Counted from the first letter of the stretch, positions 26,151 through 34,634 are shown. The stretch is 64,000 nucleotides of DNA from Chersky-840 sp050011815 (GCA_050011815.1 JBEKIJ010000019.1:97185-161184), one strand, 5' to 3'. A program made the numbers and translations. Notes: generated by a model not told the origin, from the sequence alone.

Positions 26151-26261
26151 TCAGGAGGGAGAGGCGGGGGAGGGAGGCTTGGGGGCGGTGTGGGCCAGCA
26201 CGTCCCGAAGGAACCGCAGCAGGTCGCACCGGAAGCAGTAGTCGCGGCATCGATGACCCAT
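26151..26261 (-). CDS. 36-residue Cys-rich microprotein (hypothetical)
   Basis: An ATG at 26261 opens a 37-codon frame whose N-terminus is MGHRCRDYCFRCDLLRFLRDV. Cys5, Cys9 and Cys12 plus His3 could bind a metal, followed by an amphipathic helix and a Pro/Ser tail. A purine-rich GGGGGAAGGG ends about 3 nt before the ATG. The frame is too short for normal gene finders. The residue composition is unlike random GC-rich shadow frames, but no homologue is recognised. It converges on the esterase gene without overlap. Confidence 0.42.
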   Translation of the reverse strand: MGHRCRDYCFRCDLLRFLRDVLAHTAPKPPSPASPS

Positions 26262-26440
26262 GGACCCTTCCCCCCCTCACGACCGTCCTCGCCGAGCCCA
26301 GGCTCGGGTCGGGTTGCCCCCTGTCGTCTGGGCCAACCGTGATCCCCGAGCCTCACCGGCTGCACTATCGGTTCCCAACATTTGCCCAACAGCAACCCGG
26401 GGTCCAGTCGGACCGCTCTCCCCCCGCTCTCGGAATGTCT

Positions 26441-27946
26441 CTAATGTCGACCCGACAGGCCCGGGCCCCAGCGCCCCCGGCCCCCGGAGGTGGCGTCGTG
26501 ATCCGTGGTGAAGGGACCGCTGTCGTGAGAGGCGTCACTCCCGACGAGGTCTTCGATTTCGTTCTCGACCCGGCCCAGTACACCAAGGCGGACACCAAGA
26601 TGGTGTGGGTCACCAAGCTCGCCGATGTCCCCGACGGCATGCTGGCCCGCGAGGACGGCAAGTTCCTCGGCCTGTTCAAAGGGTCGGTGGTGACGCGCTA
26701 CCGGTGGACGCGCCCGACGAGCATCGACGTCACCCTCGAGCACGGCGTCCCGCGTTCGCTGCACGCCTGGTTCGAGATCGATGCGGTGGAGGGGGGGACG
26801 CGCGTGCGCCACGTCGAGGAGCTCGACCTCGGGCACGGGCTGCTCGGATCGCTGCACGACGCCGTGGCCCGCTCGTGGTTCGCGCGTTCGGTCACCAGTG
26901 AGGTGGCCGAGATCGCACGACTGCTCGAGGCAGGCGAGCGCGGTCGAGGGCCCGACCACGGCGAGGGGTCGTGAGCGTTCGCCGCCCCTGACGACGGCGG
27001 CGCCAGACGACGGCGGCGCCTGGACGGGCAGCAGGTTGGCGGGTGACCCCGACTCGTTGTGGTGGCTGTGCCACAGCCCGGGCGGGGTCACGAAGGCGCC
27101 GCCGGGCTCCCAGTCCACCCGGACCGGGTCGACGATGGTGCCGTCGGCCCGGATGTCGGGGCCGACCAGCGAGTAGCACCCCGGATCGCACTGGACGATG
27201 AGATCGAGGGCGATGCTCTGGTGACGGTGGGGGCGCTGCACGTGCCCGGCGGGCAGCACCCCGAGCATCGCCCACAGCGTGTGCGTCACGGTCAGGGTCT
27301 GGTCGTTGCGGGCGTTGCCGAGAAGCACCGCCACCCGGCTGCGGGTGGCGGCGTCGGGGTCGGCGGCCACCTCGGCCAGCCGCGCCCGGGCCCGTCGGCC
27401 GTCGAAGCGGGTCGGGGCGAATCGGGGCTCGGTGGCCTGCACGCCGAGATAGGCGAGCAGCGGGGAGTCGTCGACGTGGTACAGAACCGCACCCACCTCG
27501 GCGCAGTGCCGGGCCTGTGAGCAGCCCGGCAAGGTGACGACATCGCCGGCCTCCCAGGCGACCCGACCCGCACCTCCCGGTCCCTCGACGTCGGAGTAGC
27601 CGCGTCCTTCCAGGCAGTAAAAGAGGGCGCTGGTGGCGTTGGGGGCGAGGGCGAGGGTTTCACCTTCGGCGATGCACACGAACCGGGCCACCAGGGACGG
27701 GCCCGTGGCCGGGTACGAGGTCCCGAGCACGTCCGAAAGGTCCAGGTCGACGACCCGGGTCGTGTCCGGGTCGTGGCACCGGGCCGGGAAGGCGCGGATC
27801 GGGACCGTGCTCGTGTGGCCGGACCCGATGGGGTCGACCGCCGCGCTGTACTCGTAGAAGCGTGCGTCGCCGGTCCAGTCCTCGACGGCCAGCCCGATCC
27901 CGATGCCCGCCGATTCTCCGACGGGGTGGGTGGCGACGGTGTCCAT
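26441..27946 (-). CDS. Bicupin-fold protein with doubtful C-terminal extension
   Basis: The first ~310 residues hold two cupin barrels, with HVQRPHRHQS and FVTPPGLWHSHHNESG carrying candidate metal-binding histidines in the second. Homologous sequence seems to end at LLPVQ (near 27020). From there the open frame runs on for about 190 residues directly antisense to the SRPBCC gene, with the low-complexity look of a shadow frame. I therefore think the real stop was lost or the gene carries a 3' lesion near a 14-bp direct repeat (26991-27020). The start is the ATG at 27946. The reaction is unknown; gentisate-dioxygenase-like and isomerase cupins share this layout. Confidence 0.6.
   Translation of the reverse strand: MDTVATHPVGESAGIGIGLAVEDWTGDARFYEYSAAVDPIGSGHTSTVPIRAFPARCHDPDTTRVVDLDLSDVLGTSYPATGPSLVARFVCIAEGETLALAPNATSALFYCLEGRGYSDVEGPGGAGRVAWEAGDVVTLPGCSQARHCAEVGAVLYHVDDSPLLAYLGVQATEPRFAPTRFDGRRARARLAEVAADPDAATRSRVAVLLGNARNDQTLTVTHTLWAMLGVLPAGHVQRPHRHQSIALDLIVQCDPGCYSLVGPDIRADGTIVDPVRVDWEPGGAFVTPPGLWHSHHNESGSPANLLPVQAPPSSGAAVVRGGERSRPLAVVGPSTALACLEQSCDLGHLTGDRTREPRAGHGVVQRSEQPVPEVELLDVAHARPPLHRIDLEPGVQRTRDAVLEGDVDARRARPPVARHHRPFEQAEELAVLAGQHAVGDIGELGDPHHLGVRLGVLGRVENEIEDLVGSDASHDSGPFTTDHDATSGGRGRWGPGLSGRH
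26498..26974 (+). CDS. SRPBCC (START/polyketide cyclase-like) ligand-binding protein
   Basis: A 158-residue helix-grip protein. VRGVTPDEVFDFVLDPAQYTKAD at the start is the first strand and helix of SRPBCC proteins. GTRVRHVEELDLG and the long C-terminal helix follow as expected. These proteins bind or cyclise hydrophobic ligands, or act as membrane-associated lipid carriers. The start is a GTG at 26498 with GGAGG 7 nt upstream. The whole gene lies opposite the C-terminal extension of the bicupin gene; this strand looks like the real coding strand. Confidence 0.87.
   Translation: MIRGEGTAVVRGVTPDEVFDFVLDPAQYTKADTKMVWVTKLADVPDGMLAREDGKFLGLFKGSVVTRYRWTRPTSIDVTLEHGVPRSLHAWFEIDAVEGGTRVRHVEELDLGHGLLGSLHDAVARSWFARSVTSEVAEIARLLEAGERGRGPDHGEGS
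26991..27020. repeat. Two tandem copies of a 14-bp repeat
   Basis: ACGACGGCGGCGCC at 26991-27004 and again at 27007-27020, separated by AG (16-bp period). It lies just where the bicupin frame stops looking like its family. Confidence 0.8.
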
Positions 27947-28525
27947 GGCACCAGTATCTGTCACCACGGTGCGTCGTGTGTGACGCGCCCGTCGCCGACG
28001 CCGGGTCGACGGTCCACAGGCCCCGTCGCCGGTGGTGTCATCTGGGGATGACCTGGGGAAGACCCTGTACCTTCCTGGGGAAATGTTCCCCACAATTGGG
28101 GATGGCGGGACAAATTCTCTGGAGAACATCGGGATATCGCGTCGCCCTATTGACCTTCGTTGAGCGCAGGCGCAGAGTGGTGATCAGCCGAACGAACAAC
28201 GACCCTCTGGAAGCCGGAGAGAGCGCCGCAAGGCGGGATCACCGGGGAAACGGAGGGGGACGAGTTCGCCGGCGAGGCGGATGGTGAAGTAGCGGGAGGT
28301 TCCCTGGGATCGACCGTTACAACGCCCGGACCGGGGGTCGTCCGACCCATGGAAAGGGCGAGCCCTCAGCCGAGGGCGCGGCCCCGAGGAGTGCGGGCGA
28401 CTTCGGTCGCACCGGCTACTCGGGGTCTCGCCGCGTCCGGGCCCCGACACCTTCGTCCCGGCGCGTCGCGCACGCTCACCGCGTACGCGCGTTCCGCAGA
28501 CCCGGCGCGCCCGCCCGGCGTGTCG
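27947..28525. other. Long intergenic region without a recognised gene
   Basis: 579 bases between the bicupin start and the acylphosphatase stop. Frames exist on both strands (for example plus 28048-28287) but look like chance frames. The left part (28040-28160) is lower in GC and holds five TGGGGA motifs and a perfect inverted repeat; the right part (28350-28500) is very GC-rich and featureless. No known riboswitch or RNA gene was recognised. Confidence 0.5.
28043..28102. promoter_or_regulatory. Phased TGGGGA motif cluster with an inverted repeat
   Basis: TGGGGA occurs at 28043, 28054, 28076 and 28097 on the plus strand and as TCCCCA at 28087. Spacings are 11, 22, 11 and 10 bp, that is, near whole turns of the helix. 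TGGGGAA, ATG, TTCCCCA at 28076-28092 is a perfect inverted repeat. It lies 100-155 bp upstream of the bicupin start and could be an operator array. Confidence 0.4.
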
Positions 28526-28819
28526 TCAGCGGATCCTGAAGGTGGTGTCGTGGCGGGGGTCCTCCTCGGTGATCTCGATGCCATCGACGCGTGCCCAGGC
28601 GGGTCCCTGGCGACACCACGCCACCAGCGCCTCGACGGCCAGGGGTGAGCCTTCGAAGGCGGCCTCCACGTCGCCGTGCTCGGTGTTGCGCACCCACCCC
28701 GCCACCTGCGCGTCGGCGGCCCGGGCGAGACACGACGCCCGGAAGCCGACGGCCTGGACGCGCCCGTGGATCAGGACCCGGCGCCGGACGGTGCCGGTCC
28801 CCCCGTCCCGGCCCGTCAC
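28526..28819 (-). CDS. acyP: Acylphosphatase
   Basis: A 97-residue enzyme that hydrolyses acyl phosphates in the cytosol. The phosphate-binding loop HGRVQAVGFR, with Arg27, and catalytic Asn45 (GWVRN) are in place, and the ferredoxin-like fold has its usual length after an 11-residue head. The start is a GTG whose last bases form the stop of the CDF transporter gene (GTGA overlap, 4 nt), so translation is coupled to it. The functional link to metal export is not obvious. Confidence 0.93.
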   Translation of the reverse strand: MTGRDGGTGTVRRRVLIHGRVQAVGFRASCLARAADAQVAGWVRNTEHGDVEAAFEGSPLAVEALVAWCRQGPAWARVDGIEITEEDPRHDTTFRIR

Positions 28820-29742
28820 CTCGAGGAGACGCCCCTGGTGTCGGCCACGGTGTCCATCAGGCAGGGGTCGACCTCCCCGTCGATGCACCGTTCGCACTCG
28901 AGCTCCAACGTGGTGTGGGCGATGGTGAAGGGCCCCCCGATGGCCGACTTCACCTTGTCTCCCACGACCTGGGCTTGCTCGAGGGTGGGATGCCCGGTGA
29001 GCACGACGTGGGCCGAGAGCGCTCGGACATCGCTCGACAGGCTCCAGACGTGAAGGTCGTGGATCTCCGCCACCCCCGGGACTCGTCCCATGACGGCGGT
29101 CAACTCGGCGAGGTCGACATCGGCGGGGGACGACTCGAGCAGGACGTCGAGGCTCGCTCGCAGCAAGCGGTAGGCCTCGACCACGATGATGGCCGCCACG
29201 ACCAGCGAGGCGGTGGGGTCCGCCCACTCGAGCGAAGGGTTGGCGATGAGCACGGCGCCGGACCCCAGCACGGCGAGCGAGCCCAGCGCGTCCCCGCCCA
29301 TGTGCAGCGCGGCAGAGCGCATGTTGAGGTCGCGGCCGCGCTCGCGCAGCGCCAGTGCCGCCAGGCCGTTGGTCACGAAGGCCACAGCCGCGACGATCAC
29401 GACGAGACCTCCGTGCACCGCGTGGGGATGGAGGAGGCGCGCCACGCTCTCGACGACGATGGCGACCGTGATCACCGCGATCACCGCGGCGTTCCCGAGG
29501 GCGGCGAGGATGGGCCCGCGGTGGTACCCGAAGGAGTGCGACGGGCTCCGAGGTCGCGTCGCCCACCTGACGGCCAGGAGCGACATCCCCACGCCGGCCA
29601 CGTCGGTGATGTTGTGCCCCGCGTCGGAGAGCAGCCCGACGGAGTGGGCGACCAGACCGCCGGCCAGCTGGGCCACGGCCAGGGCGATGTTCAGCCCCAG
29701 GGCGACCAGGAGGCGTCGGGTGCGACTGGTGGCGCGGTCCAT
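28816..29742 (-). CDS. Cation diffusion facilitator, CzcD/ZnT-like metal exporter
   Basis: A 308-residue inner-membrane antiporter with six spans (about residues 10-180) and a cytosolic C-terminal ferredoxin-like domain. The transport-site motifs LLSDAGHNITD and ALHMGGDALGS hold the His/Asp pairs of the Zn(II)/Co(II) CDF subgroup. A Cys/Asp-rich tail (ECERCIDGEVDPC) may bind metal. The ATG is preceded by GAGGAG at longer than normal distance. It forms a two-gene operon with acyP. Confidence 0.93.
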   Translation of the reverse strand: MDRATSRTRRLLVALGLNIALAVAQLAGGLVAHSVGLLSDAGHNITDVAGVGMSLLAVRWATRPRSPSHSFGYHRGPILAALGNAAVIAVITVAIVVESVARLLHPHAVHGGLVVIVAAVAFVTNGLAALALRERGRDLNMRSAALHMGGDALGSLAVLGSGAVLIANPSLEWADPTASLVVAAIIVVEAYRLLRASLDVLLESSPADVDLAELTAVMGRVPGVAEIHDLHVWSLSSDVRALSAHVVLTGHPTLEQAQVVGDKVKSAIGGPFTIAHTTLELECERCIDGEVDPCLMDTVADTRGVSSR

Positions 29743-29810
29743 CGACGATGTGGCTCCTCGATCGGTGTCGGTTCGTCCAGCCTACCGGGGGCCTTTCGGC
29801 AAACCTTCGC

Positions 29811-31595
29811 TCAACCGAAGGGACCGAACCACGACCGAGGCGCGCTCCCGGTCCGGTAGCAGTCGCGCAGGTGCTCGAACCACGCCGTGCTGTCGGCGAG
29901 CCCGCCGGGCCGAAAGCGCTCGAGCCACAGCCGGCGGTACTCCCTGATGCGGGCTTCGAGCTCGGCGGACAAGGTCGCCCGGTCGGCCTCGGCCACCGAT
30001 GCCAAGCCGCCGTCTCCTTCCAGCCGCAGCACCACGTCGCGACAGGCCAGGCGCAAGAGGGCCCCGGTGGCGACGATCTCCTCGACGACGAGGCGCCCGT
30101 CGGGCCGTTTCGGGCGGGCTCGGCCCAGTGCGACGGCGGTGTCGTCGACGAGCGCCTGCACGGCCTCGAGATCGGCCCTGCTCAGCCCGGCGGTGACCGC
30201 CTTCCCCATCCGCCACTGGGGCAGGAAATAGGGCAGCGCCAGCGCCGACATGTTCGGAGGCCGGGGCACCACCATTTGGTAGGCCTGGCCCAGTCCCACC
30301 ACGGCATGGCCCGTGACGCCGGCCGGATCGTCGTAACAGTGCACGTCCAACACGGTGGCGAGCTCGTCGGCGTCGAGCCCGGCGTGGGCCTCGACGCTCC
30401 AACCGAAGGCGGCCGCGGTGGCGAAGCCCGGGTCGCTCACACACGGCTGTTGATGGTGGCCCATGTCGCCCCAGTCGGTGACGAGGAGCCCGCGCGCGCC
30501 GTGGGCGGCTCCTGAGCGCGCCGCGCTGCGGATGTTCCCGATCATGTTGTCCACGCGCCCCGAGATCGACATCCAGCTCGAGGTGCCCGGGCACACCCAG
30601 AAGGGCACCCCGGATTCTTCGAGGCGGGCGGCGCGTTCCTCGAAGGGATGGTTGGCCTCGTACCCCCACTCGCACACCGTGACGTCGTCGGGGAGTTCGC
30701 CCAGGAGGTCGGGATGGGCGGCGGGGATGTCGCCCCACACGAGCAGCTCGCGTCCTTCGAGGACCGGCAGGGCCCGCAGGGCGCCCAGCCACGTCACCCA
30801 CTCCCCGTGCCGTTCGGGGCCGAGCTCCCAGGGCTCGTCCATCCCGATGTGGACGCGCCCACTCTTCACCTGGGGGACGAGCTGGGCCAGGAGGTCCGAG
30901 ACGAGGGCGAACGCCTCGGGATTGGCCGGGTCGAGCGTGAGGGCGGGCCGGCGGATCCCGAACATCCAGTCAAAACCGTCGGGGGCGATGGCGAGGGGCC
31001 GGTACCGGGCCAGCCGGAGCCACCGCTCGAAGTGCCCCAGCGTGTTCTGGTTGGCGACGAGCTCCACGCCGCGCCGCGCGCAGTGGGCGTCGAGGTCGTG
31101 CATGTCCTGGACGGTGTAGGGATCGGCGAGGCGCCACACGTCCTCGTGCCCCGCGTAGGCGAAGGTGTGCTCCATGTACAGCTGGAGTTGGTTGATCTTC
31201 CAGCCCGCCAACCGGTCGACGAGGTCGCGCAGGGTGTCCATGCTGGGGACGCGGTCGCGCGACACGTCCACCATGACTCCCCGCACCGCGAAGTCGGGCC
31301 AGTCCACCACCTGACACGCAGCCAGGGTGCCGTCCTCGACGCCGCCGGGGGCGTTGGCCGGGTGGCGCAGCTGGGACAAGGTGGCCCGCCCGTGGCGCAG
31401 GCCGGCCTCATCGGCCCCGACGAGGCGCACGGCGTCCTCGCCCACCTCGAGCCGGTACCCCTGCGGTGCGAGCGTGGCGTCGAGGGACTCGACGGGCACG
31501 CGGTCGGGGACGCGCCGGCCGTCGGGGGAGGGCTCGAAGGAGCGGGGTCGGGGGAGCAGGACCGGGGTGGGTGCCACGACGTCGGGCGGGGGCAC
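29811..31595 (-). CDS. Glycoside hydrolase family 20 (beta-N-acetylhexosaminidase-like)
   Basis: A 594-residue protein. The N-terminal 100 residues resemble the GH20b alpha/beta domain. The TIM barrel begins at RGVMVDVSRDRVPSMDTLRDLVD, and the catalytic Asp-Glu pair is Asp253-Glu254 in HIGMDEPWELG. GH20 enzymes release terminal GlcNAc or GalNAc by substrate-assisted catalysis. There is no signal peptide, so it acts in the cytosol, which fits amino-sugar salvage better than extracellular chitin breakdown. It is the last gene of the five-gene operon from 35651, 6 nt after the nucleotidyltransferase. Confidence 0.88.
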   Translation of the reverse strand: MPPPDVVAPTPVLLPRPRSFEPSPDGRRVPDRVPVESLDATLAPQGYRLEVGEDAVRLVGADEAGLRHGRATLSQLRHPANAPGGVEDGTLAACQVVDWPDFAVRGVMVDVSRDRVPSMDTLRDLVDRLAGWKINQLQLYMEHTFAYAGHEDVWRLADPYTVQDMHDLDAHCARRGVELVANQNTLGHFERWLRLARYRPLAIAPDGFDWMFGIRRPALTLDPANPEAFALVSDLLAQLVPQVKSGRVHIGMDEPWELGPERHGEWVTWLGALRALPVLEGRELLVWGDIPAAHPDLLGELPDDVTVCEWGYEANHPFEERAARLEESGVPFWVCPGTSSWMSISGRVDNMIGNIRSAARSGAAHGARGLLVTDWGDMGHHQQPCVSDPGFATAAAFGWSVEAHAGLDADELATVLDVHCYDDPAGVTGHAVVGLGQAYQMVVPRPPNMSALALPYFLPQWRMGKAVTAGLSRADLEAVQALVDDTAVALGRARPKRPDGRLVVEEIVATGALLRLACRDVVLRLEGDGGLASVAEADRATLSAELEARIREYRRLWLERFRPGGLADSTAWFEHLRDCYRTGSAPRSWFGPFG

Positions 31596-31601
31596 GCCGG
31601 C

Positions 31602-32528
31602 TCAGGCTGCCGCGTCCCAGGGCCCCTCGGGTCGCAGTCCCTGGGCGATCATGAGGGCGAGCTCGTTGCGCACCAGGGGGAGGTCGTCGGCATGGGTCAC
31701 GCCGATGCAGCGACCGGGTCCGTCGAGCACCCGCACCGCGGCGGCCTCGGCCCCCTCGACCCGCCCCGCGATCAGGTCGCCCACCACCTCGGGCAGCAGG
31801 ACCTCGGCGTGACTCTCGAGCGCGCCAGGGTCGGGCACGGTGCCGTCGGGTGACACCGAAGGGTGCGCGGCGAGCACGGCGCGCTCGAGGACGGGCCAGA
31901 TCGAGGGCTGGAACCCCCACAGGTTCATCGACACCGGGGTGTCGCCGGGGAGCTCGGCGGGGTCGATCCCGTCGCCGACGTCGAAGGCCCCGTCGGCGCG
32001 CCGGGCCACCCCTCGGCGTTCGACCAGCCGCACCAGGTGCCCGTCGGGTCCCACTTGGCAGGTCCCCCGGGTCACGGGGGCATCGGCCACGATCGTGTCG
32101 CGCAGTCGGTAGGCGACGATGGCGTGCTCGTCGCCGCGCGCCAGTCGACCGGCCAGCAGGGCCAGAGCCGGGGCGCCGTAGACGTCGTCGGCGTTCACCA
32201 CGCCGAAGGGGCCGTCGCCCACGTGCCGGCGCGCACAGAGGACCGCGTGCGCGGTGCCCAGCGGCACGCCTTGTTCGGCGAAGGCGACCTCGACCGGTGC
32301 CGGAAAGCACCGACCCACGTGGTACCTGATCGCCGGTCCGGTCTGGGGGCCGAGGACGAGGACGATGTCACCGAAGCCGGCCGACACGGCGTCACCGGCG
32401 ATGAGGTCGATCACGGCTTCGCCGTGCAGTCCTACCGGTGCCAGTGGTTTGCAGCCGCCGTAGCGCTTGGCCATGCCCGCGGCCAGGACGACCAGGACGG
32501 GCCGGTTGTCGGAGCTTGCTGTCGTCAT
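31602..32528 (-). CDS. Sugar-type nucleotidyltransferase (MobA/GlmU-like fold)
   Basis: A 308-residue NTP-transferase. The N-terminal nucleotide loop LAAGMAKRYGGCKPLAPVG, the metal-binding NADDVYG and the VSMNLWGF segment match a family of uncharacterised nucleotidyltransferases that probably activate a sugar phosphate or a polyol. The ATG overlaps the fabH stop by 4 nt (ATGA) and the stop lies 6 nt before the GH20 start, so it is embedded in the operon. Pairing with GH20 suggests an amino-sugar or glycoconjugate substrate (inference). Confidence 0.82.
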   Translation of the reverse strand: MTTASSDNRPVLVVLAAGMAKRYGGCKPLAPVGLHGEAVIDLIAGDAVSAGFGDIVLVLGPQTGPAIRYHVGRCFPAPVEVAFAEQGVPLGTAHAVLCARRHVGDGPFGVVNADDVYGAPALALLAGRLARGDEHAIVAYRLRDTIVADAPVTRGTCQVGPDGHLVRLVERRGVARRADGAFDVGDGIDPAELPGDTPVSMNLWGFQPSIWPVLERAVLAAHPSVSPDGTVPDPGALESHAEVLLPEVVGDLIAGRVEGAEAAAVRVLDGPGRCIGVTHADDLPLVRNELALMIAQGLRPEGPWDAAA

Positions 32529-33451
32529 CCGCCCCATCGTAGGACCGCGCTGGCCCAGGTCATCCCGCCCCCGAAGCCCGACAGCAGGACCAGCGCGCCG
32601 GGGCGGAGGCGGTCGGTCTCGAGCGCGTCGGCGAGCGCCAGGGGGATCGACGCCGACGAGGTGTTGCCGTAGCGGTCGATGGTCACCACGCAGCGGTCGT
32701 CGGGTATCCCCAGGCGCTGGCTGGCGGCGGTGATGATGCGGGCGTTGGCCTGATGGGGAATGAAGAGGTCCACGTCGCTCGGCGTGAACCCCGCCTTGCC
32801 GAGTGCCTTCAGTGACGAATCGACGATCACGCGCACGGCATGACGGAAGATCTCCTTGCCGTTCATGTAGAGGTACCCGCCGTGGTCGCACTTGAGGAGG
32901 TGACGCAAGGATCCGTCGGCGCCGAGGTCCCACGCCAGCAGCTGGCCCGGTCCGTCGACGGCCTCGAGGAGCACCGCCCCGGCCCCGTCGCCGACGAGCA
33001 CCGCGATGCTGCGGTCATCCCAGTCGGTGATCTGCGACAGCGTCTCGCTCCCGATGACGAGCACGCGCCGGGCCCCGGCGAGCACGAGGCCATGGGCGGC
33101 GACGAGGGCGTAGACGAATCCCGAGCACGCCGCGTTGACGTCGAAGGCACCACCGCGCACCCCCAGCCCTTCTTGCACGGTGGCCGAGGTCCCCGGCACC
33201 AGCGCGTCGGGGGTGGAGGTGGCGAGCACGAGCACGTCGACGTCGTCCCCGGTGCGACCGGCCCGGGCCAGGGCCTGGGCGCCCGCCGCGATGGCCAGTT
33301 CGGCGGTGGTGCCACCGATGCGCCGCTCGCGGATCCCGGTGCGCTCGGTGATCCACTGGTCACTGGTGTCGAGGCGCGCCGAGAGGTCCTCGTTGGTGAC
33401 CACCTTGTCGGGTACGGCGATGCCCCACCCGGTGACGACTGCTCCAGGCAC
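32525..33451 (-). CDS. fabH: 3-oxoacyl-ACP synthase III (FabH) family
   Basis: A 308-residue thiolase-fold condensing enzyme. The Cys-His-Asn triad is complete: Cys109 in NAACSGF, His233 in IPHQANARI and Asn263 in YGNTSSAS. It condenses an acyl-CoA starter with malonyl-ACP. No other fatty-acid synthase gene (fabD, acpP, fabF) adjoins it, unlike housekeeping fabH, so it may start a special lipid or polyketide. It sits between a thiolase (6-nt gap) and a nucleotidyltransferase (4-nt overlap). Confidence 0.93.
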   Translation of the reverse strand: MPGAVVTGWGIAVPDKVVTNEDLSARLDTSDQWITERTGIRERRIGGTTAELAIAAGAQALARAGRTGDDVDVLVLATSTPDALVPGTSATVQEGLGVRGGAFDVNAACSGFVYALVAAHGLVLAGARRVLVIGSETLSQITDWDDRSIAVLVGDGAGAVLLEAVDGPGQLLAWDLGADGSLRHLLKCDHGGYLYMNGKEIFRHAVRVIVDSSLKALGKAGFTPSDVDLFIPHQANARIITAASQRLGIPDDRCVVTIDRYGNTSSASIPLALADALETDRLRPGALVLLSGFGGGMTWASAVLRWGG

Positions 33452-33457
33452 CGGGGG

Positions 33458-34627
33458 TCAGGTGCGCTCGAGAACGTGCACGGCCACGAGGGCGGTGTCG
33501 CGACCCGACATGATCCCACCGGTGTTGACCGCGGCCGCCAGACGCGGTTGGTGGACCTGGCGACCCGCGGCCGTTCCTCGCAGCTGGGCCACGAGCTCGG
33601 CGATCTGGCAGATGCCCGTGGCGCCCAGGGGGTGCCCGCGGGCGACCAGACCACCACTGGGGTTCACACACACGCCCCGCCCACCGACGTCGGTGTCACC
33701 CGCCAGCGTGGCCAGCCCTGCTTCGCCGGCGGGGAAGAACCCCAGCGATTCCAGGGCGTAGAGCTCCTCGGCGCTGGTGGCGTCATGCAGCTCGACGACG
33801 TCGATGTCCTCGGGGCCCGCACCCGCTGCCTTCCAGGCTTCCTCGGCGGTCTCGCGCAACCTGTCGTGGTAGTCGAGCTCACCGTTGCCCGAACGGAGCA
33901 CGCTGGCGCGAATTCGGGGCGCGCCGGGCGCGGTGCCGGCCGACAACACCGCCGCCGCCGCCCCGTCGGTGAACGACGAGCACATGAGGCGGGTCAAGGG
34001 TGCGACCACGACCGGTGAGGCGAGAACCTCCTCCACGGTGACCGGAGTCCTGAACTGGGCCAGGGGGTTGCGCGACCCGGCCCGACGGGCCTTGGCCGCC
34101 GCCGCCGCGATCTGCTCGGGCGTGGTCCCTCGGTCGTCGATCTGATGGCGGACCCACGCGGCGTTGAGCGCCATGAGCACGCTGCCGGCATCGTTGTCGA
34201 GGCGGACGCGTATCTCGGCTCGCTCGTCAGAGGGCAGGCCGTCCTCGATGCCGGCGATGGTCTCGCCCCGGTGGCCCGTCCACATCTTCTCGACGCCCAC
34301 CACGAGCACCGGCGATTGGCCCGCCTGGGCGGCCAGCCAGCCGAGGTGCATGGCCGATGATCCACCCGCACAGGAGTTGTCCACGTTGACGACCCCGGTC
34401 GTGCCGAGATCGACGCCGCGCAGCCAGCTCTGCCCGCGGATGCACCCCTGATCGCACAGCCGGCCGCCCAGGGCATTGGCCGAGATCACGAGGCCCACGT
34501 CGCCCGGGGACAGCCCGGCGTCGGCCAGGGCCGCTCTCACCGCCTGTCCCGCCATGTCCGCGGGGGTCTGGTCGCGCCGGTCCATCGGCGTCATTCCAAT
34601 CCCGACGATGCTTACGTCTTGTCGCAT
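33458..34627 (-). CDS. Thiolase, SCP2/lipid-transfer type
   Basis: A 389-residue thiolase-family protein of the SCPx-like group. Nucleophile Cys86 lies in NVDNSCAGGSS. NPSGGLVARGHPLGATG carries the second-site His, and NTGGIMSG replaces the usual CGGGG-type loop, as in actinobacterial lipid/sterol thiolases. It would cleave 3-oxoacyl-CoA or condense acyl-CoAs. The start is the ATG at 34627 with GGAGGTGA 7 nt upstream. It is second in the operon, 7 nt after the luciferase-like gene. Confidence 0.9.
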   Translation of the reverse strand: MRQDVSIVGIGMTPMDRRDQTPADMAGQAVRAALADAGLSPGDVGLVISANALGGRLCDQGCIRGQSWLRGVDLGTTGVVNVDNSCAGGSSAMHLGWLAAQAGQSPVLVVGVEKMWTGHRGETIAGIEDGLPSDERAEIRVRLDNDAGSVLMALNAAWVRHQIDDRGTTPEQIAAAAAKARRAGSRNPLAQFRTPVTVEEVLASPVVVAPLTRLMCSSFTDGAAAAVLSAGTAPGAPRIRASVLRSGNGELDYHDRLRETAEEAWKAAGAGPEDIDVVELHDATSAEELYALESLGFFPAGEAGLATLAGDTDVGGRGVCVNPSGGLVARGHPLGATGICQIAELVAQLRGTAAGRQVHQPRLAAAVNTGGIMSGRDTALVAVHVLERT

Positions 34628-34634
34628 GACGACG

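Noticed and set aside
26991..27020. Deletion of one copy of the tandem repeat as the explanation for the bicupin's lost C-terminus
   Set aside because: Removing 16 bases shifts the frame, but the new frame also stays open for about 100 codons and shows no cupin ending; neither of the other two frames gives the expected end.
28076..28092. Rho-independent terminator made of TGGGGAA/TTCCCCA
   Set aside because: The stem is short, there is no T-run, and it lies far from any upstream gene end; an operator is more plausible.
28048..28287. A 79-residue plus-strand frame in the long intergenic gap
   Set aside because: It begins inside the TGGGGA cluster, has no ribosome site and ends in Arg/Gly-rich chance sequence; nothing in it resembles a fold or family.
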